Shown in pieces: positions 7,099 through 16,776 of a stretch of DNA of 64,000 nt; positions within the stretch are counted from its first letter, which is position 1, and each line of letters begins with the position of its first letter. The notes beneath the pieces are model-generated. The model was given only the letters and a program-made list of their open reading frames with translations, was not told the origin of the DNA and made no database searches. A program made the translations under genes and the position numbers. The stretch is taken from assembly GCF_011369485.1 (NCBI RefSeq), contig NZ_VXCA01000013.1, positions 1 to 64,000 of the forward strand. The letters run 5' to 3'. The stretch is from Pseudomonas atagonensis (GTDB lineage Bacteria; Pseudomonadota; Gammaproteobacteria; Pseudomonadales; Pseudomonadaceae).

Positions 7099-10000
7099 TT
7101 ACCCCAGATAGCCGAGACGAACACGCAGGACGTTGTTGGCGTCGTAGACCGAGACGTTCAGTGAGTTGATCACCAGACGCCCTTGCCCTGGCACGATGCC
7201 GTTGATTTCGAGTGTGCCGTCTTTATTGAGGATCCAGCCTTGCTGGCCGGGAATGTAGTTGGTGGAACTGATGTAGCTGCCGATCTTGGCGTTGGTGATT
7301 GTGCCGTCTTGAATGAACGCCGAGTTCATGAAGACCTGGCCGCCCTGCACTGCGAACGGAACCGAGATGGCGCCACCTGCGATGGTGTTGACGATGGCGA
7401 ACCGGTCGGCACTGACCAAAAACTGGCTCTGCAATCCGGCCCCGGTGTTCTCGATACCGAGACCAATGCCCGCAGCAACGTACTGCCCGTTCGCGGTGAC
7501 CTGCATCTTCACCGACCACATCGTTTTCAGATTGCCGTTTACGTCAGCAAATGCCGTAGCCGTTTCCTGTATGGCAGCTGTGTTCTCGCCGACCTTCGCA
7601 GTCACCTGAGTGATCGCCTGCGCGGTGGCTTCCTTGTCGGTCGCGACCGTCTGGCGTAGATCAGTTACGTTGGCTTCGTTCTCGCCAACTCTAGAAGTGA
7701 GCGTTTCGGTCTTTTGCGAAATCGCCAGATTTTCCGAAGCCCTCACCTTTTCTTCCGAGGCGATTGCGGCGGTGCTACCCCACTCCTTCAGGGCTCCATC
7801 AAGATCACCCTGCCCGTCCTCATCGCGCCAAGACGCGCGCAGCGCTTCGGAAGCCGTTGCTTGCGCTGTGACCACGCCGTCGAGCTCAGTAATTTCGGCG
7901 GTATTGGTCGCCACCTGCTGGGCGAGCCCGTTCGCTGTCTGCACGGTCTGGCCCACGTCCAGCCAATAGGCCGGATTCGGCGGTGGCGTTTCAATCGGCA
8001 CCGGTCCGGTGGCCTGATAGATCCGCTTGCCCACCACGACCACGTCGTACTCCTCGTAGGTGTCGTCAGGGTTGTAAGTCTTCAGGCCGTCCAGTGCATC
8101 GATCTGAGCCTGCAAGCCTGGAATCTTGTCGATCTCGTCCAGGATGTCCTCGCCAAGTTCGGTACGACCGATCTGCCCCGCAATCATTTCAAGAATGGCG
8201 GCTGCATCGGCACTCGACTGCCCCTGCACGCCGATACCCATCGGATACCACGGCCCGATGTTGCCGATCTTGTCGACGATTCGGCCCCAGAAGTAAAAGG
8301 TCACGCCTGCGCGCAGGCCGAGCATGGAGAAATCACTCTGCGGATAGGCCAGGTCTGTCAGCTTGGAAGCGGCATCCAGTTCAGTCGTCGGGCCGTACCA
8401 GATCTCAGTGCGCTGGCTGTCCTCGGCTCCAGCAGGGAAGCCCCACTTCAGGTAGATACCGAACAGCAATGGTGTCGCGGTCAGATAAGCCAGCGCCGGC
8501 GGCAACCCCTGCTTCCCGCTGAGGTTGGTCAGGATAGAGTTTCGCCACGGCGACGTGATATCGAACGCGCTGACCGCACGCACCCGGGCCACATAGGCGC
8601 CAGCGTAGATGCCGACCACGTCAACGTTGGTCATGCCGGTGCGCTGTAGCTTGATCCAGTTGCCGCTGTCCTTGCGCCATTCGATGTCATAGCCGATCGC
8701 ACCGTCTACGGCCGGCCAGCTGATAGTCATGGTGGCCACTGCCAGACCCTGCACAACCGAAGATGTCGACGACAGCGATACGCTCGCCGGCGCCGGAACA
8801 ACGGTGATCGGTATCACGCTGATCGGGCGTTCTTCCAGGCGTGCGCCGGTGTCGATGAAAGCGAACTTGCTCGGCTCGAATTGCAGCGCGCTAATTTCGT
8901 AGTCGCCCTCGGTGGTGCGTTTGGTGCGCAGCACGCGATAGAGCGGGATCGCCAAGTCATCAGCATCGAGCGCCCACTGCAACTGCACCACTGGCGGTTC
9001 GCTGTAGGCAACCGTGACGGTCACGGCGCGGCCGTTCACGCTCTGTACGGTGCGGCCTTCAGCGCGCCCACCCGGCAGGTTGATGATCAGCCTGTCGCCG
9101 GCCTTGGCCTGGGTGTCGCGATCGAGCGTGATCACGCGCCCCGCCACCGCCGAGATGCGGCCGCCGACTTCACGACCAGCGAGCAGCGAATCGGCCACCG
9201 GGATGATGTGGCCGGGCAGCGGGATCACACCTTCCATGCCAGTCTTGAACGACACGGTGCGGTCTTGGTTGTTGCTGAGGATTGCCCACTTGCCACGGCG
9301 CTGAGCCTCGGAGGCGCGGGTGCAGCCAATGGCGCTCAGTTCCGTCGGCCGGTCGCCATATCGGCGTTGAAGATCCAGATCCGCGAACGGGATGACGTCG
9401 GTGTCGTAGTTGTTCGCCGGATTGTCGTAACTGACCAGCGCCCGGGTGTAACGGGTTTTCGCCGAGGCACTGCCATAGGAGAACTTACCGTCGATCACAT
9501 TGGCCCGGGTGAACACGTAGTCGAAGTCCTGCGCGCGCGGCATGTCGGCTTGCATCACCAGCTGGCCCTGAGCCCAGTACGTCATGCCCCGATAAATCGC
9601 CGAGATATCGCGCAGAAGCGACCAGGCATCGGCTTTGCCCTGCAGGTTCATGTCGCAGAGAAAGCGAGGTTCCTGACCGCCGAGCCCATTCGGCACCAGC
9701 TGGTCGCAATACTGGGCAATCCGGTACAGCTCCCATTTGTCGACCATGAACGGCTTGATGCGCTTGCCCAGGCCGAAACGCTCTTCGGTGCAGATACCGT
9801 AGGTGATCCACGCGGGGTTGTTGGTCCAGGCCGACTTCATCGAGCCATCCCACGTCCCGGTATACGTGCGCAGGATCGGGTCGTAGTTGCTCGGCACCAT
9901 CCAGCGCCGGGCCTTGCACTTCACGGTCACGGCCGGGATGTTGGTGAACTGCTCGGCATCGAACTCTATGTAGAGCAACGCTGTGTTCGGGTAGCGCAGC

Positions 10001-10662
10001 TTTGCGTCGATGACTTCGGTGTAACCGGCCACCAGCATGGTGTCGGCGATCTTGTTGGTATTCTGGTTCGGCGTCAGGCGACGCACGCGGATCTGCCAGC
10101 CAGTTGTTGCGTCCGGCAAATCGATGCGGCGCGAGCGCTCGTAGCGCGTGGTGGTCTTGCCGTCGACCGCATCCACCAGCACCTGCTGATAGGAGCCGCC
10201 ATCGGTGGCCACGTCGATTGCGTATTCGATACGGTAGCCGCCGACATTGCCCTGATCATCAGAGCGTTGCAGCGCTGGCCAAGCCAAACGCATGCGCACG
10301 GCGGAAAGCTGGGTATTCGTGATCGAGCGCACCCACGGCGAATCGCTGCGCAGCTCAATGTTCAGCGACGTCTCGTTCTCGACGGATGGAATGCCCGGGA
10401 TGTAAGTCTGATCCACCGATCCCGGGCGCCAGTCCCACTTCACGTTAGGGAAGTTGTAGTTGCCGCTGGCATCGCGAATCGGCGTGTTGTCCAGGAAGAT
10501 GTCGTAATCGGACGGGACGGTGTCGAACTCGCCCTCGCCCACGGCGATCAGCAGTTTTGCCAGGTTGGTCGAGCGCAGGCTATCGCTGGCTTCGACCGGC
10601 GACTTCGGCTTGCTGCTGCCGCCTTTCTCGCCGTAGATCTCGATCTGTTCCGCTGCGCCCAT
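7099..10662 (-). CDS. Central tail tip / host specificity protein J
   Basis: 1187 aa, the size of lambda J. The N-terminal part (EIYGEKGGSSKPKSPVEASDSLRST...) and region to about 600 have the usual J tail-hub features. Fibronectin-III-like stretches follow at about 620-800, then a helical and beta-rich C-terminal third ending in an N-L-N-V-S-V-Y-D-like domain. J forms the tail tip hub and contacts the host receptor. Start ATG has ribosome site CTGGAGGAAAG. Confidence 0.92.
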   Translation of the reverse strand: MGAAEQIEIYGEKGGSSKPKSPVEASDSLRSTNLAKLLIAVGEGEFDTVPSDYDIFLDNTPIRDASGNYNFPNVKWDWRPGSVDQTYIPGIPSVENETSLNIELRSDSPWVRSITNTQLSAVRMRLAWPALQRSDDQGNVGGYRIEYAIDVATDGGSYQQVLVDAVDGKTTTRYERSRRIDLPDATTGWQIRVRRLTPNQNTNKIADTMLVAGYTEVIDAKLRYPNTALLYIEFDAEQFTNIPAVTVKCKARRWMVPSNYDPILRTYTGTWDGSMKSAWTNNPAWITYGICTEERFGLGKRIKPFMVDKWELYRIAQYCDQLVPNGLGGQEPRFLCDMNLQGKADAWSLLRDISAIYRGMTYWAQGQLVMQADMPRAQDFDYVFTRANVIDGKFSYGSASAKTRYTRALVSYDNPANNYDTDVIPFADLDLQRRYGDRPTELSAIGCTRASEAQRRGKWAILSNNQDRTVSFKTGMEGVIPLPGHIIPVADSLLAGREVGGRISAVAGRVITLDRDTQAKAGDRLIINLPGGRAEGRTVQSVNGRAVTVTVAYSEPPVVQLQWALDADDLAIPLYRVLRTKRTTEGDYEISALQFEPSKFAFIDTGARLEERPISVIPITVVPAPASVSLSSTSSVVQGLAVATMTISWPAVDGAIGYDIEWRKDSGNWIKLQRTGMTNVDVVGIYAGAYVARVRAVSAFDITSPWRNSILTNLSGKQGLPPALAYLTATPLLFGIYLKWGFPAGAEDSQRTEIWYGPTTELDAASKLTDLAYPQSDFSMLGLRAGVTFYFWGRIVDKIGNIGPWYPMGIGVQGQSSADAAAILEMIAGQIGRTELGEDILDEIDKIPGLQAQIDALDGLKTYNPDDTYEEYDVVVVGKRIYQATGPVPIETPPPNPAYWLDVGQTVQTANGLAQQVATNTAEITELDGVVTAQATASEALRASWRDEDGQGDLDGALKEWGSTAAIASEEKVRASENLAISQKTETLTSRVGENEANVTDLRQTVATDKEATAQAITQVTAKVGENTAAIQETATAFADVNGNLKTMWSVKMQVTANGQYVAAGIGLGIENTGAGLQSQFLVSADRFAIVNTIAGGAISVPFAVQGGQVFMNSAFIQDGTITNAKIGSYISSTNYIPGQQGWILNKDGTLEINGIVPGQGRLVINSLNVSVYDANNVLRVRLGYLG

Positions 10663-10684
10663 GCTTTCCTCCAGGCATAAAAAA

Positions 10685-10701
10685 ACCGCCTCGCGGGCGG
10701 T
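10685..10701 (-). terminator. Hairpin with U-tract between tail genes I and J
   Basis: Minus strand ACCGCC-CGCGA-GGCGGT then T7, immediately before the J ribosome site. A near copy exists at 1419-1435. Confidence 0.55.
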
Positions 10702-10720
10702 CGGTGTGCTGCTGTCCTGC

Positions 10721-11314
10721 TTACACTTTGTCTTCGGCTAGGATCGAGGCCGAGATGATCATCCCACCCCACCGTCGCTCGCCGATGCAGATCGGTACCG
10801 GGTTGCCGCTGGCCGTGGTGTTCTTGGCGCTGCCGAAGGCGTAGGACGGGGAGTTCTCGGGGGAGGCGCTTTGCTTTAGGCCATTCGCTTGAGGGCTTAG
10901 GAGCTGCACCACACCACCGATAGTTAAACCAACACCAGCTGAAAAAAGACTTGGACCAGCACCACCGGCAAAAAATGAGGCAGCAATCAGCACTACCCCG
11001 ATAATGGTTTGAAGAACACCAGCCCGCTTGCTGCCAGAGATGACTGGGACAATTCGGATTTCTTGCGTACCACCCAAGGCAAAGTCTTTCTCGCCGACAT
11101 TCTGTCGATTTCGGAAAATCGCGAATCGCATGCCTCGGCGGTCTAGATTTCTGATCGCATCTTCAAATCCATCGATTGTGCACTTCAAGGCCTTGAATGC
11201 TTCACCAACGGACTTGCTTCCCAGCTCTCGGTAATGAGCCCGCCCGAAACTCTTTGCCAAAGGCCCCGACAACAAAATAGTTGTCATCGAATTCAAGTTT
11301 GCTGCTGCCGCCAC
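10721..11314 (-). CDS. Tail assembly protein I
   Basis: 197 aa. GTG start at 11314, supported by the strong ribosome site AGGAGAAAACCC next to it. The N-terminal about 90 residues are ubiquitin/ferredoxin-like as in lambda I. A hydrophobic, Gly-rich segment (about 105-140) follows, and the C-terminus is R-R-W-G-G-M-I-I-S-A-S-I-L. It helps assemble the tail tip with K, L and J. The C-terminal codons recur as a fragment at 1818-1871. Confidence 0.88.
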   Translation of the reverse strand: MAAAANLNSMTTILLSGPLAKSFGRAHYRELGSKSVGEAFKALKCTIDGFEDAIRNLDRRGMRFAIFRNRQNVGEKDFALGGTQEIRIVPVISGSKRAGVLQTIIGVVLIAASFFAGGAGPSLFSAGVGLTIGGVVQLLSPQANGLKQSASPENSPSYAFGSAKNTTASGNPVPICIGERRWGGMIISASILAEDKV

Positions 11315-11337
11315 GGGTTTTCTCCTGACGAAAAAAA

Positions 11338-11353
11338 ACCGCCAACTGGCGGT
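11338..11353 (-). terminator. Hairpin with U-tract upstream of tail gene I
   Basis: ACCGCC-AGTT-GGCGGT followed on the minus strand by T8 and then the ribosome site of gene I. Confidence 0.5.
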
Positions 11354-11371
11354 TCTATAAATTTGAATTTG

Positions 11372-11716
11372 TCACAGGCATTCACGTACAGCAGCCTCAA
11401 GCTCGCCGCGGCCCCACATCTTCGACCATGGCATACGCTGATATAGGGAGACCTTGCTGCCCGCGCCAGTGCTGATCACTTCAAGCACCTCATCAGTCAT
11501 CATGTCGGTGGCCACTACAAGGCGATAACCATTCTCTGTTTCGGACATAGTGGAAGTTGAGCGCTGATCCTGCCAGCGAGGGAAGACGCAAAGAGCGTAC
11601 TTCTTCGCCGACTTATTCGTCGAAGCGCTAATGGTTGGATCGTTCTTTTTGATATCGCCGGGCGATGAACACCCCGCCAACAGCGCCAAAGCCAGCGCTC
11701 CTACTATCAATTTCAT
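11372..11716 (-). CDS. Prophage lipoprotein inserted in the tail operon
   Basis: 114 aa from ATG 11716. Signal peptide with lipobox L-L-A-G-C near residue 16; the next residues SSPG suggest outer-membrane sorting. The mature part is small and unremarkable. It lies between K and I, where lambda has no gene, so it looks like a late-expressed cargo gene. Superinfection exclusion is a guess from its type only. Confidence 0.65.
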   Translation of the reverse strand: MKLIVGALALALLAGCSSPGDIKKNDPTISASTNKSAKKYALCVFPRWQDQRSTSTMSETENGYRLVVATDMMTDEVLEVISTGAGSKVSLYQRMPWSKMWGRGELEAAVRECL

Positions 11717-11748
11717 GCAGGTCACTCCTGTGGAAATGGCCCACGATA

Positions 11749-12504
11749 TCACCGTGCATCCTTGTGGCGCAGCACCAAACGAGTTCGCTCGAGCCACGGT
11801 CCGCCGAAAACGATGACCTCGGACGGCCTGCCATACAGGTGGTGCAGCAGAAACGGGCCAAGGCCGAACGTCGCGGCATCCTCCCCAGGCAGTACCGGAT
11901 CAGCGCCGAGGAAGATTCCGGCGTGGTTAGGGTAAACCGTGCGCCCTACTTCCATCACGATCATGTCGCCGCGCTGCGGCTGGTCGACCCGGTAGAAGCC
12001 GGCGGCTTCGTAGTTCGCTTCGTAAAGGCTGGTGTTGTCCTTGCTCTCCCACCAGCCGTCGGCGCGTTTGAAGGCTTCGAACTCCACCCCCCACTCGCGC
12101 TTATACCAGTCCGCGCAAACCTGCCAGCAGTCCCAGGCGCCGTGCACAAATGGACGCTTGAGCAGCGGCACCTCACCAGACGGCATGACGGTGCGCAGAT
12201 CACCCTCGGGCCAGCTAAGGATGTGCCAGGGCAACGCGGTCGCCTCGCATATGGCCAGGTCGCGCGGTGACGGCCTGCTGGTGGCGTCCGGATGCGAATG
12301 CACCACGCCTATCACTTCGCCGATGTCTTCGGCCGACGCGTATTCCTCAGGGTCGATTCGAAATTCCTCGTTCGGATCGGTAGAGGTGTTGCGGCACGGG
12401 TAATACTGCTGCTTGCGACCGACGCACAGCAGCAGACCGCAGCACTCTTTCGGGTACTCGGCCGCCGCGTGCGCCTGGATCGCGTTCAAAATGTGTTTGC
12501 GCAT
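11749..12504 (-). CDS. Tail tip peptidase K (JAB/MPN + NlpC/P60)
   Basis: 251 aa, matching lambda K in order and domains. The N-terminal JAB metalloprotease region has H-S-H-P-D-A-T-S-R-P-S-P-R-D-L (about residues 70-84), with the H-x-H...D zinc set. The C-terminal NlpC/P60 region has D-C-W-Q-V-C and a later N-H-A-G-I-F. It probably processes tail-tip components and local peptidoglycan. Confidence 0.9.
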   Translation of the reverse strand: MRKHILNAIQAHAAAEYPKECCGLLLCVGRKQQYYPCRNTSTDPNEEFRIDPEEYASAEDIGEVIGVVHSHPDATSRPSPRDLAICEATALPWHILSWPEGDLRTVMPSGEVPLLKRPFVHGAWDCWQVCADWYKREWGVEFEAFKRADGWWESKDNTSLYEANYEAAGFYRVDQPQRGDMIVMEVGRTVYPNHAGIFLGADPVLPGEDAATFGLGPFLLHHLYGRPSEVIVFGGPWLERTRLVLRHKDAR

Positions 12505-12505
12505 G

Positions 12506-13255
12506 TCAGCTCCGTGCGATCAGCGAAACGGCCGGGAAGCCGCCAAAGGGCAGCGGGTTGCCCTCGCCGAAGCGTGGGATGCAGCCCTTGCCCAGCGTGG
12601 CGTCGCATTCGTCCAGTTCGGGGTTGTCGGTGACAACTCCGTCTTTAGTGAAGTATGGGCCCGTGTATCCACAGTTCGCCCCCCGGTAGCCGCCGGTGAG
12701 GCACCAGTGGCACAGGGTCGTGGCCTGCCGGCCGATGGACTCGTTACCGACGTCGCCAGGGCTGGCCAACTCCCAACTGACATTCTCCCCGTCCTCGTTC
12801 GTTTTCTGGTCGATGTACCAGACCTCGATCGTCTCTTGGGTCGGATCTGCCGTCGGGTTGCCGGCCGGGAAGTTCGCCGCGTCCAGGTACGTGCCCAGCG
12901 TGTGGCGCATCGTCAGCTTGAACTCCAGCAGATCCTCGAACGCCAGACAGAGCGCGGTGATGCGCCCGTTGACGTTGCCTACCGACAGCGTGGGCCGAAC
13001 GGCCGTACCGTCCCCATTCGCCTCGATGCCGTCGATCTGCATTGGCCAGGCGCCGTACTCGTTGCCCTGCCAGTAGATTGCCTTCGCGGGGAGCTGATCG
13101 GCATTGGCGCCGGCGGCGATCAACTCAGCCGCCGTGTACGGGATTGAATGCCCGTGGAAACGCAGAACATCCGCGCCGTAGTCCGTGCCGTCCAATTCAA
13201 AGAGCAGCACTTCGCTGCCAGGCTCAAGCACCTGGATGTCACTGATCAGCGGCAT
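12506..13255 (-). CDS. Minor tail protein L
   Basis: 249 aa. Four cysteines in the C-terminal part (C-H-W-C, N-C-G-Y, DECDATLGKGC) match the iron-sulfur region of lambda L. N-terminal beta-rich domain. One base pair separates it from K. Tail-tip initiator complex component. Confidence 0.88.
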   Translation of the reverse strand: MPLISDIQVLEPGSEVLLFELDGTDYGADVLRFHGHSIPYTAAELIAAGANADQLPAKAIYWQGNEYGAWPMQIDGIEANGDGTAVRPTLSVGNVNGRITALCLAFEDLLEFKLTMRHTLGTYLDAANFPAGNPTADPTQETIEVWYIDQKTNEDGENVSWELASPGDVGNESIGRQATTLCHWCLTGGYRGANCGYTGPYFTKDGVVTDNPELDECDATLGKGCIPRFGEGNPLPFGGFPAVSLIARS

Positions 13256-13264
13256 GATTGCCCC

Positions 13265-13603
13265 TTATGGAAGAAACGATTGCGTGAAGGTGGTGGCCAG
13301 CGTGAAAACACCGGCGCCGTTCGGCGTGACGGTCGGGGCAGTTGCGCGGAAAAAGGAAAGCTCACCAAGCGGCGGCGTCCAGAAGAACGACTTGTGCCCG
13401 GCATGGCGATCGAGGAACGCTTTGATCTGAACCGCTACCGACTCTTTCACGATGAACGTCAGCGGCCATGAATCAACCCTATTGTTCGGACCGTCCCCCA
13501 CCACCTGCTCATACCCGTTTCCGAATTTCGAGGTTCGGTTCCGATACTCCGGTGCGCTGGTGGGGGACACCAGCGGGCACCAGGTGAATGTCTCAACGGC
13601 CAT
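13265..13603 (-). CDS. Minor tail protein M
   Basis: 112 aa, in the lambda M position between tape measure H and L. Contains the M-family pattern E-Y-R-N-R-T-S-K-F-G-N-G-Y and FFWTPP. Overlaps the tape-measure gene by 11 bp. Tail tip component. Confidence 0.88.
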   Translation of the reverse strand: MAVETFTWCPLVSPTSAPEYRNRTSKFGNGYEQVVGDGPNNRVDSWPLTFIVKESVAVQIKAFLDRHAGHKSFFWTPPLGELSFFRATAPTVTPNGAGVFTLATTFTQSFLP

Positions 13604-16514
13604 TTACAAGCCTCCAGATTGAACCGCCGGGTTGGCTTTCTTTTGCGATTTCCTGCTGGGCGCCGCGCCGAGCAACATCCGCATAGGCTTGGCCAAGGGC
13701 TTGCGAGTCCTGCGGGGTAGCACCTGAGTCAGCGCTCTGAATTGCGAACGATTGCTGGATAACCACTCCTGGTGCGGAAGCGGCACCACCAGATCCACCA
13801 GCGGAGCCGACGAATCCGCCTTCGGCGTAGCCCTTTCCGTTTTTGTTGAGCTGTTCCAGATAGCGACGCATGCCCGGCTGCTGAACTACTTCCTTGCGGA
13901 TCACTACTTCGCCGCCATGAACGACTCCCTTCGGCTCGAACTTCCCACCATCGCCGGTGTACCCACCATCGGAAAATCCGTAGGCGCTGCTGTAACCAGC
14001 GGCAGTGCTGCCGGCAGATGTTGCTGCACCACTTCCACCGCCGATGGCGGCACCGACCGCACTGCCCGCGATACTGGCGAATACGTTCGAGGCGGCCGAC
14101 TGCAAAGCCATCTTGGCAATCATCTTCGCGAAACTGGTTGCAACGTCCTTGAAGGTCATGTCTGCGCCGAATGCCCACTCGACAGCCGCGTCAGTGAGAC
14201 CGTCATAAAGGGAACTGAATGCCTGCCTTGTCTGAGTGGTTAGATCGCGGGCATTGTCGACGTAGTCGTTGAAAGCATCCGACGCGCCATCAACCCAGCT
14301 TTTCTGGGCTTCGTCCTGCCGGTTGTAGTAGTCCTGCTGCAACACCATCCGTTCTGCCAAGGCTTCCTTGAGCAGACCGGTTTCCTTGTCGTACAACTCT
14401 TTGGTGATGTCGCCGGCGTTCATCTGCTTCTGCAGATCCGCCATCTGCTGGTTGTAGTCTTTCTGAATATCGAGATCTTCGCGCAACCTATCGCGGGCTT
14501 TATCGCCCATGCCGGCGCCGGCCAGTTCCATGTCGAAGCCGGATCGGGCTGTGTCGTTGGCCGACTTGAGAGTCGCAGCGAATGCCGCGGCTTTCGCCTC
14601 TTCCTCGTTGGCCACCTTCAGGCTTTGTAAAGCGTCGATCTCGGCCGCCAGTCCTTGCAATCGCTTCTGCTGGTCGGCGTTCAGACCAGCCAGCTTGCCG
14701 GAGGCCAGTTCGAACCGGAGCTTGTCACTTTCGGTGGCCTTTTTCTGTGCCTCGCCACTGGTATTGATCAGGGCGATCTGCCGCTGGTAATCCGTTGCCG
14801 CATCGTCGCCGCGCTTCGCCAGAGCCTTCGCCTCTGACTCCGCAGCTTTCGATGCCTGCAAAGCCTCGGCAGCGTATTTTTTCTGAGCGTCGAGCGCCGC
14901 CTCACTGGCATCCAGTGTTTTGGCTTTGGCGATCAGCAGATCACCCTCGCCCTGCTTGAGGCCTGTCACAAGGCCCGCCCCGATCCGGGCAGCGAGCTTG
15001 TCAGCATTGGTCTTCTTGCCGGAAAGCAAGATCTGCTCGTCCAGGCTTTTCGCCAGTTCCTTAAATGCCTTCGATTGCTCGACGGAAACCGGCGACTCGA
15101 TGATGCCGTTCAGCACCTTGATCTGATTACCGTATGCCTCGACCTTTTGACGGGCGCCGTCAAGTTCAGCCTGTGCAGAAATCAGCGCCTCGTTCCACTC
15201 CTGCTGACGCGAGTCATCAGGGTGGTCACGCAGCAGACGCTGGTACTGCGATACCGAGCTTTCCGCGTCGATCGCGAGAAGCTGGGCATCCATCAAATCC
15301 TTGTTGATGTCCTGCAGTGCGCCGGCGGCCTGGTTCTTTGTGAACCCGTCAAAAGACTGATTCAACAGGTCGACCTTCTGGCCGAGTGACGTTGCGGTTT
15401 CCTCGGCATCGTCCCCGCTCATGGCGAAGTACGCCAGAGCACTGGCGGCAAGCAAAGCTACGCCGACCGGGCCACCCAAGAGCGCCATGGCAGCAGACGC
15501 GCCACGCGCCGCAACACCGACACTCACAAGGCCGGCAGCTGTTGCCGGAGCAACGCCAGCCATTCGAGCAAGGGCCAGCTGGTAACGCACCGCCTCGACC
15601 TGAGCCATCGCAAACGCGGCGCCGCTGGCAACAGCACCAGCAGCAAGACGTGTGGCCAGAACCACAGCCAGCGCTGTCGCCGCCTGAGCGGTCAGGCCAA
15701 GAGCGGTTCGGGCCGCCGGCGAGGCAAGCGCAGTGTTCACCGCCTCAATGGCAGAACGCGCTCCATCGAGACCGCCCTCCCCAGTCAGCAGCCCGGCGAT
15801 GGTGTTGCGCAGCGCATCCAGCGAGCCGCCGAAAGTGTCTCGGGCTGCAGCAGCGGCGCCACCGTAGGATTCCTCAAGAGCTTTGAGGATGATGCCCTGG
15901 GCGCCGGCGATATCGCCGGTCGACTCCATGGCTTCAGCGAGTTTCTTCTGATCCTCCGTGAACCGGAAACCCTGCTTACTCAGGGCGCCAAGCCCTTCCG
16001 TGGGCACATCCAAAGCCCGGCCAATGGTCTCCGCCGCTTGAACGACGGTGGTGCCGGTACGCGCCGCCATGTCAGACGCGGACTTCAAGGCGCGTGTGAA
16101 CTGGTCGCCGACGATCCCGGTAAATGCGAGAAGCGCAGTCTGCGCCTGGTTGATGTCGCCGCCGGAAAAGGTAGTCGCCTTTTCCATGGCATCGGCCATA
16201 TCGTTGAGCTGGTTGCGGCTGAAGCCAGCAGCCTCCCCTGTAGATTTCAGGACGGCAGCAAGCTGGGCTTGTTCTTTTTCGGCGTCACGAGTTTCCGTGA
16301 TGAAACTGGTCAGCACTGCGCCGGCCGAGAAACCTGCCACCGCGCCTGCGATCACCTCGCCGAGCGCGGTCCACGCCAGCGAAGCAACGTTGGCAGATTC
16401 GGCGATGCCTTTTCCGGACTTGCGCGCAGCCACCTCGGCCTTGTCGAGCGGACCAGTGAAGCCACCGATGCGCGCGATCAGATCGAGCGTCAGGGTGCCC
16501 AGTGAATTGGCCAT
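13593..16514 (-). CDS. Tape measure protein H
   Basis: 973 aa. Long helical protein with a TMP domain in residues about 60-250 (GGDINQAQTALLAFTGIVGDQF), hydrophobic spans near 270-370, and extended coiled coil (about 400-760). The C-terminal Gly/Ala-rich region resembles lambda H C-terminal domain. It sets tail length and enters the host envelope during DNA injection. Confidence 0.93.
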   Translation of the reverse strand: MANSLGTLTLDLIARIGGFTGPLDKAEVAARKSGKGIAESANVASLAWTALGEVIAGAVAGFSAGAVLTSFITETRDAEKEQAQLAAVLKSTGEAAGFSRNQLNDMADAMEKATTFSGGDINQAQTALLAFTGIVGDQFTRALKSASDMAARTGTTVVQAAETIGRALDVPTEGLGALSKQGFRFTEDQKKLAEAMESTGDIAGAQGIILKALEESYGGAAAAARDTFGGSLDALRNTIAGLLTGEGGLDGARSAIEAVNTALASPAARTALGLTAQAATALAVVLATRLAAGAVASGAAFAMAQVEAVRYQLALARMAGVAPATAAGLVSVGVAARGASAAMALLGGPVGVALLAASALAYFAMSGDDAEETATSLGQKVDLLNQSFDGFTKNQAAGALQDINKDLMDAQLLAIDAESSVSQYQRLLRDHPDDSRQQEWNEALISAQAELDGARQKVEAYGNQIKVLNGIIESPVSVEQSKAFKELAKSLDEQILLSGKKTNADKLAARIGAGLVTGLKQGEGDLLIAKAKTLDASEAALDAQKKYAAEALQASKAAESEAKALAKRGDDAATDYQRQIALINTSGEAQKKATESDKLRFELASGKLAGLNADQQKRLQGLAAEIDALQSLKVANEEEAKAAAFAATLKSANDTARSGFDMELAGAGMGDKARDRLREDLDIQKDYNQQMADLQKQMNAGDITKELYDKETGLLKEALAERMVLQQDYYNRQDEAQKSWVDGASDAFNDYVDNARDLTTQTRQAFSSLYDGLTDAAVEWAFGADMTFKDVATSFAKMIAKMALQSAASNVFASIAGSAVGAAIGGGSGAATSAGSTAAGYSSAYGFSDGGYTGDGGKFEPKGVVHGGEVVIRKEVVQQPGMRRYLEQLNKNGKGYAEGGFVGSAGGSGGAASAPGVVIQQSFAIQSADSGATPQDSQALGQAYADVARRGAQQEIAKESQPGGSIWRLVNGR

Positions 16515-16563
16515 TTATAACTCCAAGTGAGACCACCCGTTCGGGCTTACAAAATGGCTGCGC

Positions 16564-16776
16564 TCACCCCCACGATTTCATCGCTTCCTCGAGAGTTACA
16601 GGTCGCTCGGATTCGTGCGGCATGAAGTCCACAACGGTGTATCCACCATGCTGCGTGTGGGTATTGGCATACAAGCTGGCCAGCATTGCGGTGCCGTACT
16701 CGATCCGCATGCCGAAGTTGAGAGAGCCACGCTTGGCGCGGTAGCGGTTCCAACTTCGGAACTCGGCCAGGCTCAC
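16564..16776 (-). CDS. Tail assembly chaperone T-like (possible G-T frameshift product)
   Basis: 70 aa, DUF4035-like (SLAEFRSWNRYRAKRGSLNFGMR). It begins at GTG 16776 overlapping the G stop as GTGA, and is in the -1 frame relative to gene G. In lambda the T part is made as a G-T fusion by -1 frameshifting. A canonical slippery heptamer is not obvious here, so either the GTG start or a non-canonical slip is possible. Confidence 0.7.
   Translation of the reverse strand: MSLAEFRSWNRYRAKRGSLNFGMRIEYGTAMLASLYANTHTQHGGYTVVDFMPHESERPVTLEEAMKSWG

Noticed and set aside
8881-10680. 599-codon open frame antisense to tail gene J
   Set aside because: Shadow of J: composition of a reverse-frame reading, no domain, no ribosome site, and J is certain.
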